NCBI RefSeq assembly: GCF_964355755.1
Contig: NC_092670.1
Span: 26,339,795 to 26,403,794, forward strand
Direction of reading: 5' to 3'
Source of the DNA: Antedon mediterranea
Lineage: Eukaryota > Echinodermata > Crinoidea > Comatulida > Antedonidae
Length of the DNA stretch: 64,000 bases
In this document: piece by piece, positions 1 to 10,668 of the stretch
Layout of the letters: every line of letters starts with the position of its first letter
Numbering within the stretch: position 1 is the first letter of the stretch
Program-made: the position numbers and the translations under genes
Notes under the pieces: generated by a model
Seen by the model: the letters and a program-made list of their open reading frames with translations, nothing else
The model's database searches: none
What the model was told of the DNA's origin: nothing

Positions 1-293
1 TGCATAATATATATATTACAAAAGGGGGGCCCCCATAAATCCGCCCCTGAATACTGCTGAGGCATGGCTAAGAGACAAGGAAAATTTTTTTAATCAGTGC
101 CACTAGACTAAAAAAATTGAGTAAAAAATGCTGTAATTAGAGTACATCAAATGACCAATCCTGTGCCTTAGTGCAACTTGTTTCCATAACTCAACAAATA
201 CCTATAATAACCTAAACAATTGTGTGTCTAGACCCATGTTTTCAAAGTCAAGGATAATTTTAGGACCATTCATTGGGTGATCACATTTGTCAA

Positions 294-3200
294 CTAGAAA
301 GCCACTCTGAGAGTGCATACCTCCGCCTACTGTAAAATTCTCCTACATCATATTTCTCCGGTAAAAATATATATATATATATATTTGTGTGTGTCTTAAT
401 GCTGTTTGTGATTTACGCTAATTTCACTACAAGCATGTGTATGCGAGTTTGGTGTAATGGTTAAACAAGCGTTTCAATTAACAATAGCTTCAGTTGAAAA
501 CAATAGAACAGCAACGCGAAAATCAAACGAGTGAATTTGAAAAGAAATAGGTTTTGTAAACTACTTGCATCAAAAAACGTGCACATTAAATCAAATTATG
601 TTTTAAAATTACAAATCACAAATTATAACTCTTGCCTCTTGTACAAAAATGAAGTTTTTTGGACAAGTAGTTCTCGAGAAAATTCAATTTGAGTTTACTT
701 GTTACTTTAAGACTGCTCGCCGGATTTTGAAAAATTCTGTCCTATCTTTTTAACACTAGCAGGTCTGAAAAGTATACTAAAAAGTGGTCCAGAATTGGGA
801 CCGTGGTCCGAAATGGTCCCAACATTTAATGGAATGGTCCTTGACCACATATCTATCCGTATATTCATTTTGGTAAAGATCTTGTAATTACTTTTTGAGT
901 AATCCTGCTAACAAACAAACAAACAAACTAGCCTTCGCGCATAGCGCGATACTTGGCCAAATCAAAATTGGCCTCCTGACATTGACCCAATTTTCACCAA
1001 AAGTGTGTGTCTTATGCTGGGTGATTTAGGCTAATTTCACTACAATCATGTGTATACAAGTTTGGTGTAAAGGTAATGTAACCAGCCTTTCAACTAACAA
1101 TAGCTTCAGTCGATTAACAATAGAACAGCAACGCGAAAAACACACGAGTGAATTTGAAAAGAAATATGTTTTTTAAACTACTCGCATCAAAAACCTTGTA
1201 CAATAAATCTAATTATGTTTTAAAATTACAAATCACAAATTAAAACTCTTGCCTCGTGTACAAAAATGAAGTTTTTTGGAGAAGTAGTTCTCGAGAAAAT
1301 GTAATATTTAGTTGTTAAATTAAGACTGCTCACCGGCTTTTGATAATTCTGTCCTATCTTTTAACACTAGCAGGTCTGAAAATAATTTTTAAAAGTGGTC
1401 CAGAATTGGGACTGTGGTCCAGATTTTAACCAAAATTGGGCAGTGTCGTCCTTGCACCAGGTGACATGTATGGTAGTAATTTGGAGTCATTCGAATCTAA
1501 CCTGTGAGCGCTAGAGTGATGACAAACAAACAAACAAACAAACTAGCCTTCGCGCATAGCGCGATACTTGGCCAAATCAAAATTGGCCTCCTAAACACAC
1601 TTGACCCGATTTTCACCAAAAGTGTGTGTCTTAATGCTGTGTGATTTAGGCTAATTTTACTACAATCCTGTGTATACGAGTTTGGTGTACAGGTTATGTA
1701 ACCAGCCTTTCAACGAACAATAGCTTCAGTCGGCTAACAATAGAACAGCAACGCGAAAAACACACGGGTGAATTTGAAAAGAAATAGGTTTTGTAAACTA
1801 CTCGCATCAAAAAACCTCTATATTAAATCTAATTCAGTTTTAAAATTACAAATCACAAATTATAACACTTGCCTCTTGTACAAAAATGAAGTTTTTTGGA
1901 CAAGTAGTTCTCGAGAAAATGTAATTTTAGTTTACTTGTTAATTTAAGACTGCTCACCGGATTTTGATAATTCTGTCCTATCTTTTAACACTAGCAGGTC
2001 TGAACATAATTTTTAAAAGTGGCCCAGAATTGGGACCGTGGTCCAGATTTTAACCAAAATTGGGCAGTGTCGTCCTTGCACCAGGTGACATGTATGGTAG
2101 TAATTTGGAGTCATTCGAATCAAAACTGTGAGCGCTAGAGTGATGACAAACAAACAAACAAACACACACACAAACCAAACAGATCAACATACTTGGCCAA
2201 TTTTCAATTTGGCCAAGTAATGAAAGCACTCAGAAACTGAGTGAAGTACTTGGCAAAATATATCCACTGACTGGGAGCATGTTGAAAGATACATTTTTTG
2301 CTTTAGGTATTAGCTTTACATGGTTAAAATACTGATAAGGTTAATAATTTGTTTAAATAATTTTTAATACAAACAATTCCGGCATTGTAACAATGACCTT
2401 TCTAAAATCAAGATTGACCAGAATAATGGTCGAGGAGTGTCTTGAAGCTGTGCGGATTTGCGGCGCCTCTGCCTTAACCCATGTAGTAAGCTTAACCGCG
2501 TGACCAGTCGACTAATATTTTGGTCCATATCAAAGAATATGTCCATGTTAAAAAAAGACAGAATGCGTGCTATTTAATATATCGTACGGAAGATAAGCTT
2601 TTGAGACATGACCAATATATCAGTTTTCCTGAAAATTAATAGGCATGTTCTGTAAGTATATATACCTATGTACAGAATGAAATAAGGAAGGACACACGCA
2701 AGTACAGTACTAAAAAAACTAATTATCAACTAACAATAGTTTAATTTGAATAACAATAGAACAGCAACGCGAAAAACAAACGGGTGAATTTGAAAAGAAA
2801 TAGGTTTTTTAAAACTACTCGTATCAAAAAACCTGTACATTGAATCAAATTATATTTTAAAAATTACAAATAAATTACAAGTTATAACTCTTGCCTCTTG
2901 TACAAAAATGATGTTTTTTGGACAAGTAGTTCTCGAGAAAATGCAATTTCAGTACACTTGTTACTTTAAGACTGCTCGCCGGCTTTTGAAAATTGTCTCC
3001 TATCTTTTAACACTAGCCGGTCTGAAAATAATATCATTTTTTTTTATTTGTGAAGTTATTAATAAACCAATTGTCTTGATTTTCAATAGGCATGGCCTGA
3101 GAGTATATACCTATCTACACCCAAAAATTCAGAATGATTGATTGAAATATATATTTATACTGGGTAACCTCTTCAGTCAAAGACTGGTCTCCCAGAGGGC

Positions 3201-3725
3201 CCAGTTGGTGATCAGTGGCTGTGATGTACTAATACACCGGGGTAACCCCCTACTCGTCTCGAAAGATGTACTAGGTTCTTTAAAGTGCACACGAGCAAGT
3301 TGTGTACACTGGACCTACGGTTTATAGTCCTTATCCGAGAAGACTCGTTCTACCACCAGAACCATGGAGTGAGTGAGCCTCGAACCCCTGCCGATGTTAT
3401 GGCTACGTGATTACGGTTCCACTGTCTTAACCGCTCGGCCACTCACTTAATAACTTGAAAACTGTAGGCGCTATCGTGCTAACAAACAAACAAACAAACA
3501 TACATACAAACATACAAACAAACAAAGTAAATACTATACTTGGCAAAATTCTTTTTGCCAAGTAACAAATCAACATACTTGGCCAATTTTCAATTTGGCC
3601 AAGTAACAAACACACAAACAGATCAACATACTTGGCCAATTTTCAATTTGGCCAAGTAACAAACAAACAGACAGACAAACAAACCCACGCGATCGATTAC
3701 ATATACCTCCTTGGCGGAGGTAAAT
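294..3725 (-). repeat. Tandem array of Helitron-like repeat units
   Basis: Three units of about 614 bp share the same internal sequence (starts near 395, 1012 and 1629), and a fourth partial copy lies at 2725-3040. Junctions carry (ACAA)n tracts. At 928-931 and 1543-1546 a minus-strand 3' end reads: 6-bp GC-rich hairpin (TCGCGC / GCGCGA), 3 nt, CTAG, host T, as expected of a Helitron terminus. The 10-bp stem hairpin ACTTGGCCAA/TTGGCCAAGT recurs near 2191, 3571 and 3627. A related single copy lies at 44560-45880. Confidence 0.75.
3151..3447 (-). mobile_element. tRNA-derived SINE, family 1, copy 1
   Basis: On the minus strand the 5' head carries pol III box A (TGGCCGAGCGGTTAAG) and box B (GGGTTCGAGGC), as in a class II tRNA (Leu/Ser type). 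A conserved central body and a short T/A-rich tail follow. It is nearly identical along its length to 54065-54360; a third, degraded copy lies at 31545-31690. No intact anticodon arm, so it is not a tRNA gene. Confidence 0.85.
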
Positions 3726-4646
3726 AACCTGTTGTGTTAATTTTATACATGTTCATCCATGTCCATCCTTTATCTTTGGACAAACATGTAGTAGAATGTT
3801 ACAATTACTGAGATGGACGTCATCAATGGCTATTACTGTACACATCCATTTTAAAATGGCTCCAACTTGGTGGACATGTGTTACCTTGAATCAGTACATT
3901 CTCATAATATAAAAAGGAGTGTCAAATTTCTGTGTAGTATGGACATACTAGAAACAAATTGGTATTCTTTTTCAACGTCATTACATTTGCAAACTTTACA
4001 GATTGTTGTGGCCTACACTTCAATTCATCTTTTTGTTGACAGAATTGAACTATTTTAATAAGTGATTCTTTTAAATAAAGGTATTACAAATTTTATAAAT
4101 AAGCTTTAAATTTATCGTAAGCAATATTTTGATGATTTTTAATGATATTGTAATATATTTTAATTTATTTTGATATAGTATTTTTATGCATTTTTAATAT
4201 TTATACAATTATATTCTAAATGTTTTTTTATCCAATGAGTGCAATAGGAGACCTACTAGATAGTGATTAAGTTCGCTTTTTAGGCCCTGTTTCTGCTGCC
4301 AAGTAAATACCGTATCTAATACAGCTTGCGTCAATATGAAGGGATCAAAAATTTGAAATTATTTTTCAGGTGAAACGCTTAGAAGTTTACAGACACGTAT
4401 CGCTCAACATACGCTCATACAAGGAAGAAGGTATGAGTTATTTACAAATTTTTTAATTTATGAATAACCTTTTGTACGCATTTGGAGGATTTTCAGAGAT
4501 AAGGTGAAGGTATTGGGCATGTCAGGGATGGGGGTTCGCAGTTGGTTAAGGGAAGGTTCGCCCGAACCATAAAACCCTTCCTGGCTACAGGCCTGTTTAG
4601 GACAAGTACTAATTTAGTACAATACAGTAATTAAAAACATACATAC
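3726..4646. other. Non-coding stretch left of STK16 exon 5
   Basis: AT-rich intron sequence. An exon-like segment on the plus strand at 4370-4430 (acceptor TTTTTCAG, open 61 bp, donor GTATGA) has no recognisable product. Nothing else supported. Confidence 0.4.
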
Positions 4647-4742
4647 CCAAATATCTATCTTTTCGTTAATCACACAATGACTTTCGACATGAAAGAGTTC
4701 AGGAGCTCTGAACAGCATGCTGCATTTTTCACCAGCAGTATC
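4647..4742 (-). CDS. STK16: STK16-like exon 5: activation segment and APE
   Basis: Thirty-two codons: DTAGEKC, then RAPELF (APE motif), ESHCVINEK and DIW. Phase 0 on both sides; donor GTATGT. No following exon (family expectation SLGCVLY) was seen on the minus strand down to position 1. Confidence 0.92.
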
Positions 4743-7700
4743 CTGCAAAAAGTTGTAATGTGTACCCTTGACATCTGATAGGTTAAATTTGTATCATATG
4801 CCATTCAGTATTAGTTCAGAAAAGTTCAATTAAATAGTTTGCAGGTTTAATCTTTTGTAAACTTGTTGAACCAAAATCGGAGCGCTACCTTTTCGAATGT
4901 CTAGCTCCATCACCTACTGTAGCTTTCAACATTTAACGTGGAATTAAATAAAAGTTTACTTTTGAATCATTAGCTGAAGCTCTAGAGATCTGGAATGACA
5001 TCTCAGTGAACAGCATTATTTATATCATGTTAAATTAAATGGGGTGAAAGGGTGATTGTAACAGATAACTATTTAACTCGGCTCTGTTGATGTTAATTTG
5101 TTTAAATTATTCATTGCTCTAATAATTAATTTTTACCTGTAAAGCAATAGCCTCTGACCTTCCCTTTACCTCTAACCTTGCAGGTGCCATTGATCCAAAA
5201 TCCATCAATATAGGCATGTCATCATCTCCAAACATTATGTTATGTGGTTTGATATCCCTAAAATAATACAAATTAATTGACGTTTTGTAAAAATAATGTA
5301 TATATATTACTTTAAAAACATTAATCCAGGTCACTCCTTGTATTAAATGTACGTATTATGCACTACCTACATACTGTAGCTCGCGGTGAATGTTCTCTTG
5401 TGGACGGTCTTTAGACCTAGCCTAGCTAAACTTAGTTTTGAGAGCCTAGCTGAAAAGGTTTATTTGTCCATTATCATAATAAAATAACAATAGAAATTCA
5501 TCGTTAAGATTGGCAAATATTAGTCAATAAAAAAAAGAAATATAAACTAAAAATTCAAATATAAAAACACACGCGCACAATAAGTAAGTTAAACAAGAAA
5601 TATTTCTAACAAAAAAACGGCGCTTGTCGACTTTTTGACTAACATTTTTAATTATTGTTCTTTCTTCAGATATAATGGTTTATTATAAATTATTTTGGTT
5701 TAACAATCAGTAATAAACATTTTGTGTAAATATAGTCTGGCCTGCTGTACAGAACAAAAATATAAGCATAAACTAAACTATAGTATATGTACATATCAGT
5801 CACTGGAACTAGACCCAAAGGAAGGCCCATGTTACGCGTTAAAGACGTAGGCAAACGTGATCTGAAGTCGGGAAACACAAACGTCACAAACTGGGAGGCG
5901 TCTCGGATCGCAGTATGTGGAGATCCACTATCAAGATGTGTGTCCAAACAAGCGCGAGTGGACGCGACGAGAAATGGACGCTACTCAAGAAACGTAGAAA
6001 GGAGAGAGCATCAAATGTGACCAATCATGCCGCTCAAAATCGGACTTCTTAGTCACAGCAGACCCTGCACCAAATGACGGATAGAGGGCGCATACCTATT
6101 GTCACTCGAGACCGACGGCTGGCAAGAAAAATATCCTTTGTTTTACCAACATTTAACTTTAAATTATTCTATTTATTTCAATTACTCAATTTACGATATA
6201 GTCAAACTCATTATCATGCTTATCGCCTAAGATGTATCCTGTGATAACAGTATCATCTGCGTATTTAATCACAGAACATTTATCATTTGCTGACCTAAAA
6301 TTAGAGGTGAAAAGGGAATACAACACAGGTGGTAAGCGTATGTACTGTACAAACATTGTACGCTAGCTATAGGACAATACTGCATTAATTGTCTTTCTGT
6401 TTTTTCAAGTATTTCTGTATTTTCACTGAAAAGTTATGAGTCTTCCATTTGTTTTGGCCTCACGATCGATAAAAAAGTGGGAAAATAAAAAAAAAAATAT
6501 ATATATATAAATCCGCGCACAATGCATGTTGGGATTTATAGCGGACGAAAAAAGTTATCGCAATAAGACCATACAGTATTATTTTTACATTAAATGTAGT
6601 TTGTGACCTTAAATTAGATCTAAAAAACGTTACGTAGGGAATGGGACATTAACATTTAAATAAAAAAATGTCACTATTAGCTTACATTAAAGCTTGTTTC
6701 TGCTTTTTGCTTTTTTTTATCTGTCATTAAAAATTATCAATTATTATAGTCCCGATCGGGCCGCACACCCACAGTACACCACTGAAAAATTACACTGGCC
6801 CGCCCAAATGCATTATGCACTGGAGTGAAAAAAAGAAACATTATCGTATTTCATGTCATACTGTGACAAAAAAATCAATCAAGAAATTGTCCTTGTTTTT
6901 TAACGATCTTTTGTGTCAGAGTAGGGAGTATTGCTGACCAATTTAATTACATACCTATGAGCTATTGGTGTTGGCTTGGCATTGTGCAGCTCTCTGACAC
7001 CCTCACATGTTGCCTTGAAAATTCGTATAAGCTGTGCTTGGTTATAGTGTTGTCCAGCTTCTTTCAATTTATCTAAAGCCTCTTGAAGCATTCCACGCTG
7101 TAAACGAAAATAAATTGTGTGTATAATTAAATTTTATACATTATATTCCACTTCCTGTACACTCTCTGGTTGTCAAAACAATCATTGATGTTAACAATAT
7201 AGACCTTGATCCAAATTGTTCTAGAAACAATAATAGAAGAAATTAAATTATTTATTTTACAATACAAAAAAAGAAACATAGTGATAAATAAAAAAAGGAC
7301 AGCAATAAATGGACAAAGATAGCGATAAATGGACAAAAATAAGATAATTATTTTCAAGCTAGACAACCTCTCGTTTGTAAACGGTGCAAAAAAGTAGGCC
7401 ATATTGAACGATTTTGTCGTAGTAAGGATGGCTTTTTGTCGACAAAGACTGATACTGTTTCAAAACCATGTACACCTTACATTTGTAGAGGCCTAGTTGA
7501 AGGATGTGATTGTGAAATTTTGATAGACTCTGGATGTGATATGACACTTGTTCATTCTGATTTAGTAGCGGCTAAGAAAATTAATCGCGCGGAGCAGGTG
7601 CGTCCATGACCATGTCCAAGCCTATCCTACTGCATTCGTAAATATTAAGGTTAATAACGAAGACCATAATTTGTTGGTTGGCGGTTGCAGTGATTTACCA

Positions 7701-10668
7701 AGAGATGTAATTCTTGGTAGGGAATTTCCTAATTTTGGAGACTTATTAGTATAGGGAAGGGGAATAAGAATCATGATAGGCATAGTTTTGTTGCCACTAG
7801 AGATCATGCTAGAAAAGAAAAACTAAGAGATGAAAACGACTTAAATTCGGAAAAAGCTTCTGGGGTTATTTCACGTTAGTTAGATGATGTGGTTAATTTT
7901 CAAGAAGAATTTGGACATTAGATGGCCAACTACTCAGTGACAACCCTCCCAAAGAAAAAGTTCATAAAGTGAAAAACGAAAAGTTAGGAAAGAGTTTGCA
8001 AAAACAAAGGAAGCTAAATCTAGCCAATAGTGAATTAGACATTTTAGATATTGGCAGGGATAAAAATTAAGGATTATCAGGATAAAGAATAGAACTTTAA
8101 TTTCACTTCGAGAACAGATGTTAGTACAGAAAGATGACGATGCTATAAAGACAGTCTGTAAAGATGGAATTTTATTTGGGCAGGTTTTTACTAAACACCA
8201 GACAGAACCAATAGAGCAACTAGTAGTTCCATACCCTTGCCGTAATAATGTCAGTAATTAGTTAACCATTCCGACAAATTGACATGAATATTGTTGGTTT
8301 ATTATTAGTTTTCATTAATAATTATATTCTATGTTATTATGGTGTATTTAAGTTTTATAGAATAGGAGTGGGTTAACTTTTGCCACGTCCATGTATACTA
8401 GCCCCTCAAAAAAAAAAAAAGATTTTTGAGCTCAGAAAGAGGGGGGAAGTGTAATAAATTACCATTCCTTAACATAAGTAACATAGTATCTACATGAACA
8501 TTCTTTTGATTTAAGAAACCATGTATAATTAATATAAGAACAATCAGGAACATTCCAGAAGTGCTATAAATAGAAACTGTAATCCAATAAAATAAGAAGT
8601 ATATAATATATGATCTAGAAGGTTATGAACATATTGTATATAAGGGGAAGTATGACAATTGTATTAGGAGGGAGAAGGATTTTTGATTGAGGCATTTATT
8701 TTGAAGAAGGTTGGATATTAGTTGTTGAAAGTTGAAGTTGATTGAAATCTAAGCTTTGTTTTGAGTTATTTTACAACTTTGTGGATTTTGTGTGTATACT
8801 CTTATGTCACAAGGGAGTTCCTAAAGTATTTTCAACCGCTCGGAAAAATTCGTAAAGGGAGTTTGTGACAATAGTTACCTTTTTGTAAATGTGTGTGTAC
8901 TTTGTAAATTACTTTGTTAATTGTCTTTGAATTATTTTTATTATATTGTTTATGTTTCTCTACTGAACCACTTTGGAAATCAATGCGTTAGCACTGAAAG
9001 TGTCATTCAGTATAAAGACAGAATAAACTAGATTTGAAATCGTCAATTTAACGAGTTCGGGTTATCCGCGGAAATGCAACATGCACATACATGAACATCG
9101 ACAATTATTATGCCATCCTATGAATTAAATATGTTTTACAGTGCTGAATTGTACCTATATCATTGCGGTTTAATAACAGTATTTACGAGAATTACGAGAC
9201 ACATCTTCAAATCTAATTTTTAACATGATGACGTCATCAAAATGAAATGCATAGATAGCAATTTTGGAAGTAAATTATCTGAGCAACAACATATCAACGT
9301 GTTGAAGAAATTTGGATACGTAGAATATGGAAGCGCGTTCTTTTAAATGTCATGAACTATGACGCAAAATATGAAATTACGACTTTTATAATTGAACTGG
9401 CCATATCATGACGTCACAACATCCGATGCGCATAATTTGTACATGAATTCGTATCTACAATTCAACAGCTTCCAGAAAACGTTTTAATCACTTTTCATTC
9501 TGAGGAACTATAATACATTGAAATTTATTAGAATGATGAAAATAAGTGACCCAAGTTATTCACGCTTTTGCACATGAAATATAAATATTACACTTTTGCC
9601 AAGTTTCAATTTAAATTGTTTTATGGTTTTTGATGTTAAATACGCGAAATTCATAAAATTGCACGTAACCTGTGTAAACAGCACAGTACCTTTCCTTGAC
9701 TGGAACACTCACTATATTTAAATACATTGGAGTGACTCTTTGTTTCTCAAGGTTCAAAGTCATTAAGGTCAACATACACAGATGATTCTGCATCTATCCT
9801 GAGCGGGTTTTCCGCTCAACTACCTGTCCAGCTCCATGTTTTGTGTAAATGGTAATAAGAAATAAAAGAGATTCCATATATTTGTTTTCCACTTACTGTT
9901 TACTGCTCATCTGTGTAAATTGGCTGGGTAACTTTAGTTTTAAATGTGCAAAATTATTTATTATTGAGACTCTAATAAATATCAATTAAATACAGAATTA
10001 TTGAAGACAAAAACCTCAAATATAATATTAGTGTACAGTTGAACAAAAAAACCATGTACAGTATAGTAACCTCACTCACCCTATAAAATGGAAGAATAAG
10101 TAAAACTTCACAGACATCACCACCATGTGAAACCATTGCAGAGTCTTCTAACATAATAAGATTAGGATGTGTAAACCGTCTGTAAAATTCCAATTCATGT
10201 AATGCAAATTTTTCATCACTTTTACTGTGACACATTATCCGTTTACATGCAAATAATTTGCCTGTTGCGCCTTCTTCCACAAGATCGACAACACTGAAGC
10301 CACTGTGTAAACAAAATAATCAATAGTGATAACAAAATAAAAATGTCTTGTTTATGTTTATATTAAGTATTTGTGTGTCTTATTAAATGGTATTGTATTT
10401 TGCTAAGTTCTGGAAAACAAATTTCAGGTTAATTTTTTTTGGACAATAAATTGTATTTTAAATCTTATTATAAATCTTGAGTCATAAAAATATAATATTT
10501 GATATATAAAACATAATTCCATTGAATATGTTATTATCTTTCCTTTACGCTATACTGAAGGTTTATCAAAATGGGGAATTAATATACTTACCCTTCTCCT
10601 AATCTCTTATGGACATAGAATGCTCTGGAGTTGATTACCAACTTTTCCTTAGTACAGTTACAGCCCAT
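4647..10668 (-). CDS. STK16: STK16-like Ser/Thr protein kinase, 5' five exons (3' part outside window)
   Basis: Five exons join in phase to about 220 codons: 10592-10668, 10080-10302, 6955-7097, 5137-5257 and 4647-4742. Visible kinase landmarks in order are the glycine loop (LGEGGF), the ATP lysine (FACKRIM), the catalytic loop HRDIKPHNIM, MDFGSM, and RAPELF followed by a conserved ESHCVINEK stretch and DIW. The N-terminus, extended catalytic core and DFGSM spacing match STK16 (NAK family), a membrane-associated kinase of the Golgi/secretory pathway in vertebrates. Vertebrate STK16 is about 305 residues, so roughly the last third is missing and should lie left of position 1. Introns carry transposon debris but the exons are intact. 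The assignment to STK16 rather than AAK1/GAK/BIKE rests on the short N-terminus and the residues after DFG. Confidence 0.9.
5137..5257 (-). CDS. STK16: STK16-like exon 4: catalytic and DFG segment
   Basis: Provides DIKPHNIM of the catalytic loop and MDFGSM, the metal-binding segment, then the activation-segment start (ARLEVKGRSEAIALQ). Vertebrate STK16 has DLGSM here, so this copy keeps canonical DFG. Donor is GTAAAA. Confidence 0.93.
5806..6020 (+). pseudogene. LINE C-terminal fragment (GRP motif)
   Basis: The plus-strand reading contains GTRPKGRPMLRVKDVGKRDL followed by a degenerate NW and R-rich tail. This is the conserved C-terminal segment after the reverse transcriptase of RTE/CR1-type LINEs (G.RP.GRP..R..D...RD). 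No RT remains next to it on this strand. Confidence 0.7.
6170..6330 (-). pseudogene. LINE reverse-transcriptase fragment with YADD
   Basis: The minus-strand frame contains CSVIKYADDTVITGYI, preceded by PVLYSLFT. FADD/YADD is the RT catalytic box. The frame ends in a stop soon after. Related to the fragment at 46640-46930. Confidence 0.8.
6955..7097 (-). CDS. STK16: STK16-like exon 3: hinge to HRD
   Basis: Begins RGMLQEALDKLKEAG, continues through a conserved helix (CEGVRELH) and ends at the HR of HRD, with the codon split across the junction (phase 2, donor GTATGT). Matches the STK16 segment that starts RGTLWNEI in vertebrates. Confidence 0.92.
7345..8449 (+). pseudogene. Degenerate gypsy-like LTR retrotransposon interior
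   Basis: A CCHC zinc knuckle (C-x2-C-x4-H-x4-C) is encoded near 7376, followed by an aspartic-protease motif with LIDSGCDMTLV (about 7520-7560). Frames then break. Near 8105-8260 a short stretch resembles the segment just before an integrase. RT, RNase H and most of integrase are absent, so the copy is internally deleted. A purine-rich polypurine tract ends at 8449 next to the LTR. It lies in STK16 intron 2, antisense to the gene. Confidence 0.75.
8450..9081 (+). repeat. 3' LTR of the gypsy-like element
   Basis: Begins TGTAATAAATTACC directly after the polypurine tract AGAAAGAGGGGGGAAG and ends TGCAACA, giving TGT...ACA ends. It contains a TATA-like box (GTATATAAG, 8635-8643) and AATAAA at 9022. 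The 5' LTR was not found, so no target-site duplication can be read. Confidence 0.75.
9270..9600 (+). repeat. Dispersed repeat family C, copy 1
   Basis: Closely similar to 39890-40175. A weaker copy lies at 40195-40400 and an inverted copy at 49560-50130. Shared stretches include TGACGTCACAACAT and AGTGACCCAAGTTATTCACG. Type of element unknown. Confidence 0.65.
10080..10302 (-). CDS. STK16: STK16-like exon 2: N-lobe
   Basis: It opens with GGFSVVDLVEEG, completing the glycine loop, and contains the ATP-binding lysine in FACKRIM. The alpha-C region (ALHELEFYRRF) and hinge approach (LLILPFYR) follow. Acceptor is AG at 10304-10303 and donor GTGAGT begins at 10079. Confidence 0.92.
10592..10668 (-). 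CDS. STK16: STK16-like exon 1 with acylation motif
   Basis: The ATG is at 10668-10666 and is followed by MGCNCTKEKL, ending LGEG at a GTAAGT donor (phase 2). Gly2 with Cys3 and Cys5 is a dual N-myristoylation/palmitoylation signal; vertebrate STK16 starts MGHALCVC with the same logic. This supports both the start choice and membrane anchoring. Confidence 0.9.

Larger units (their letters stand above)
5276..6655 (-). mobile_element. MITE family T copy split by an insertion
   Basis: 5276-5470 matches one end and 6371-6655 the other end of a repeat also found at 17301-17907, 58845-59850 and 60706-61460. One terminus reads TTAATGTCCCATTCCCTACG on the minus strand. The middle (about 5480-6370) is foreign and holds two LINE scraps. 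It lies in STK16 intron 3. Confidence 0.65.

Noticed and set aside
928-2160. CRISPR-like or satellite array
   Set aside because: Units are about 614 bp with Helitron-type junctions; there are no short regular repeats with unique spacers.
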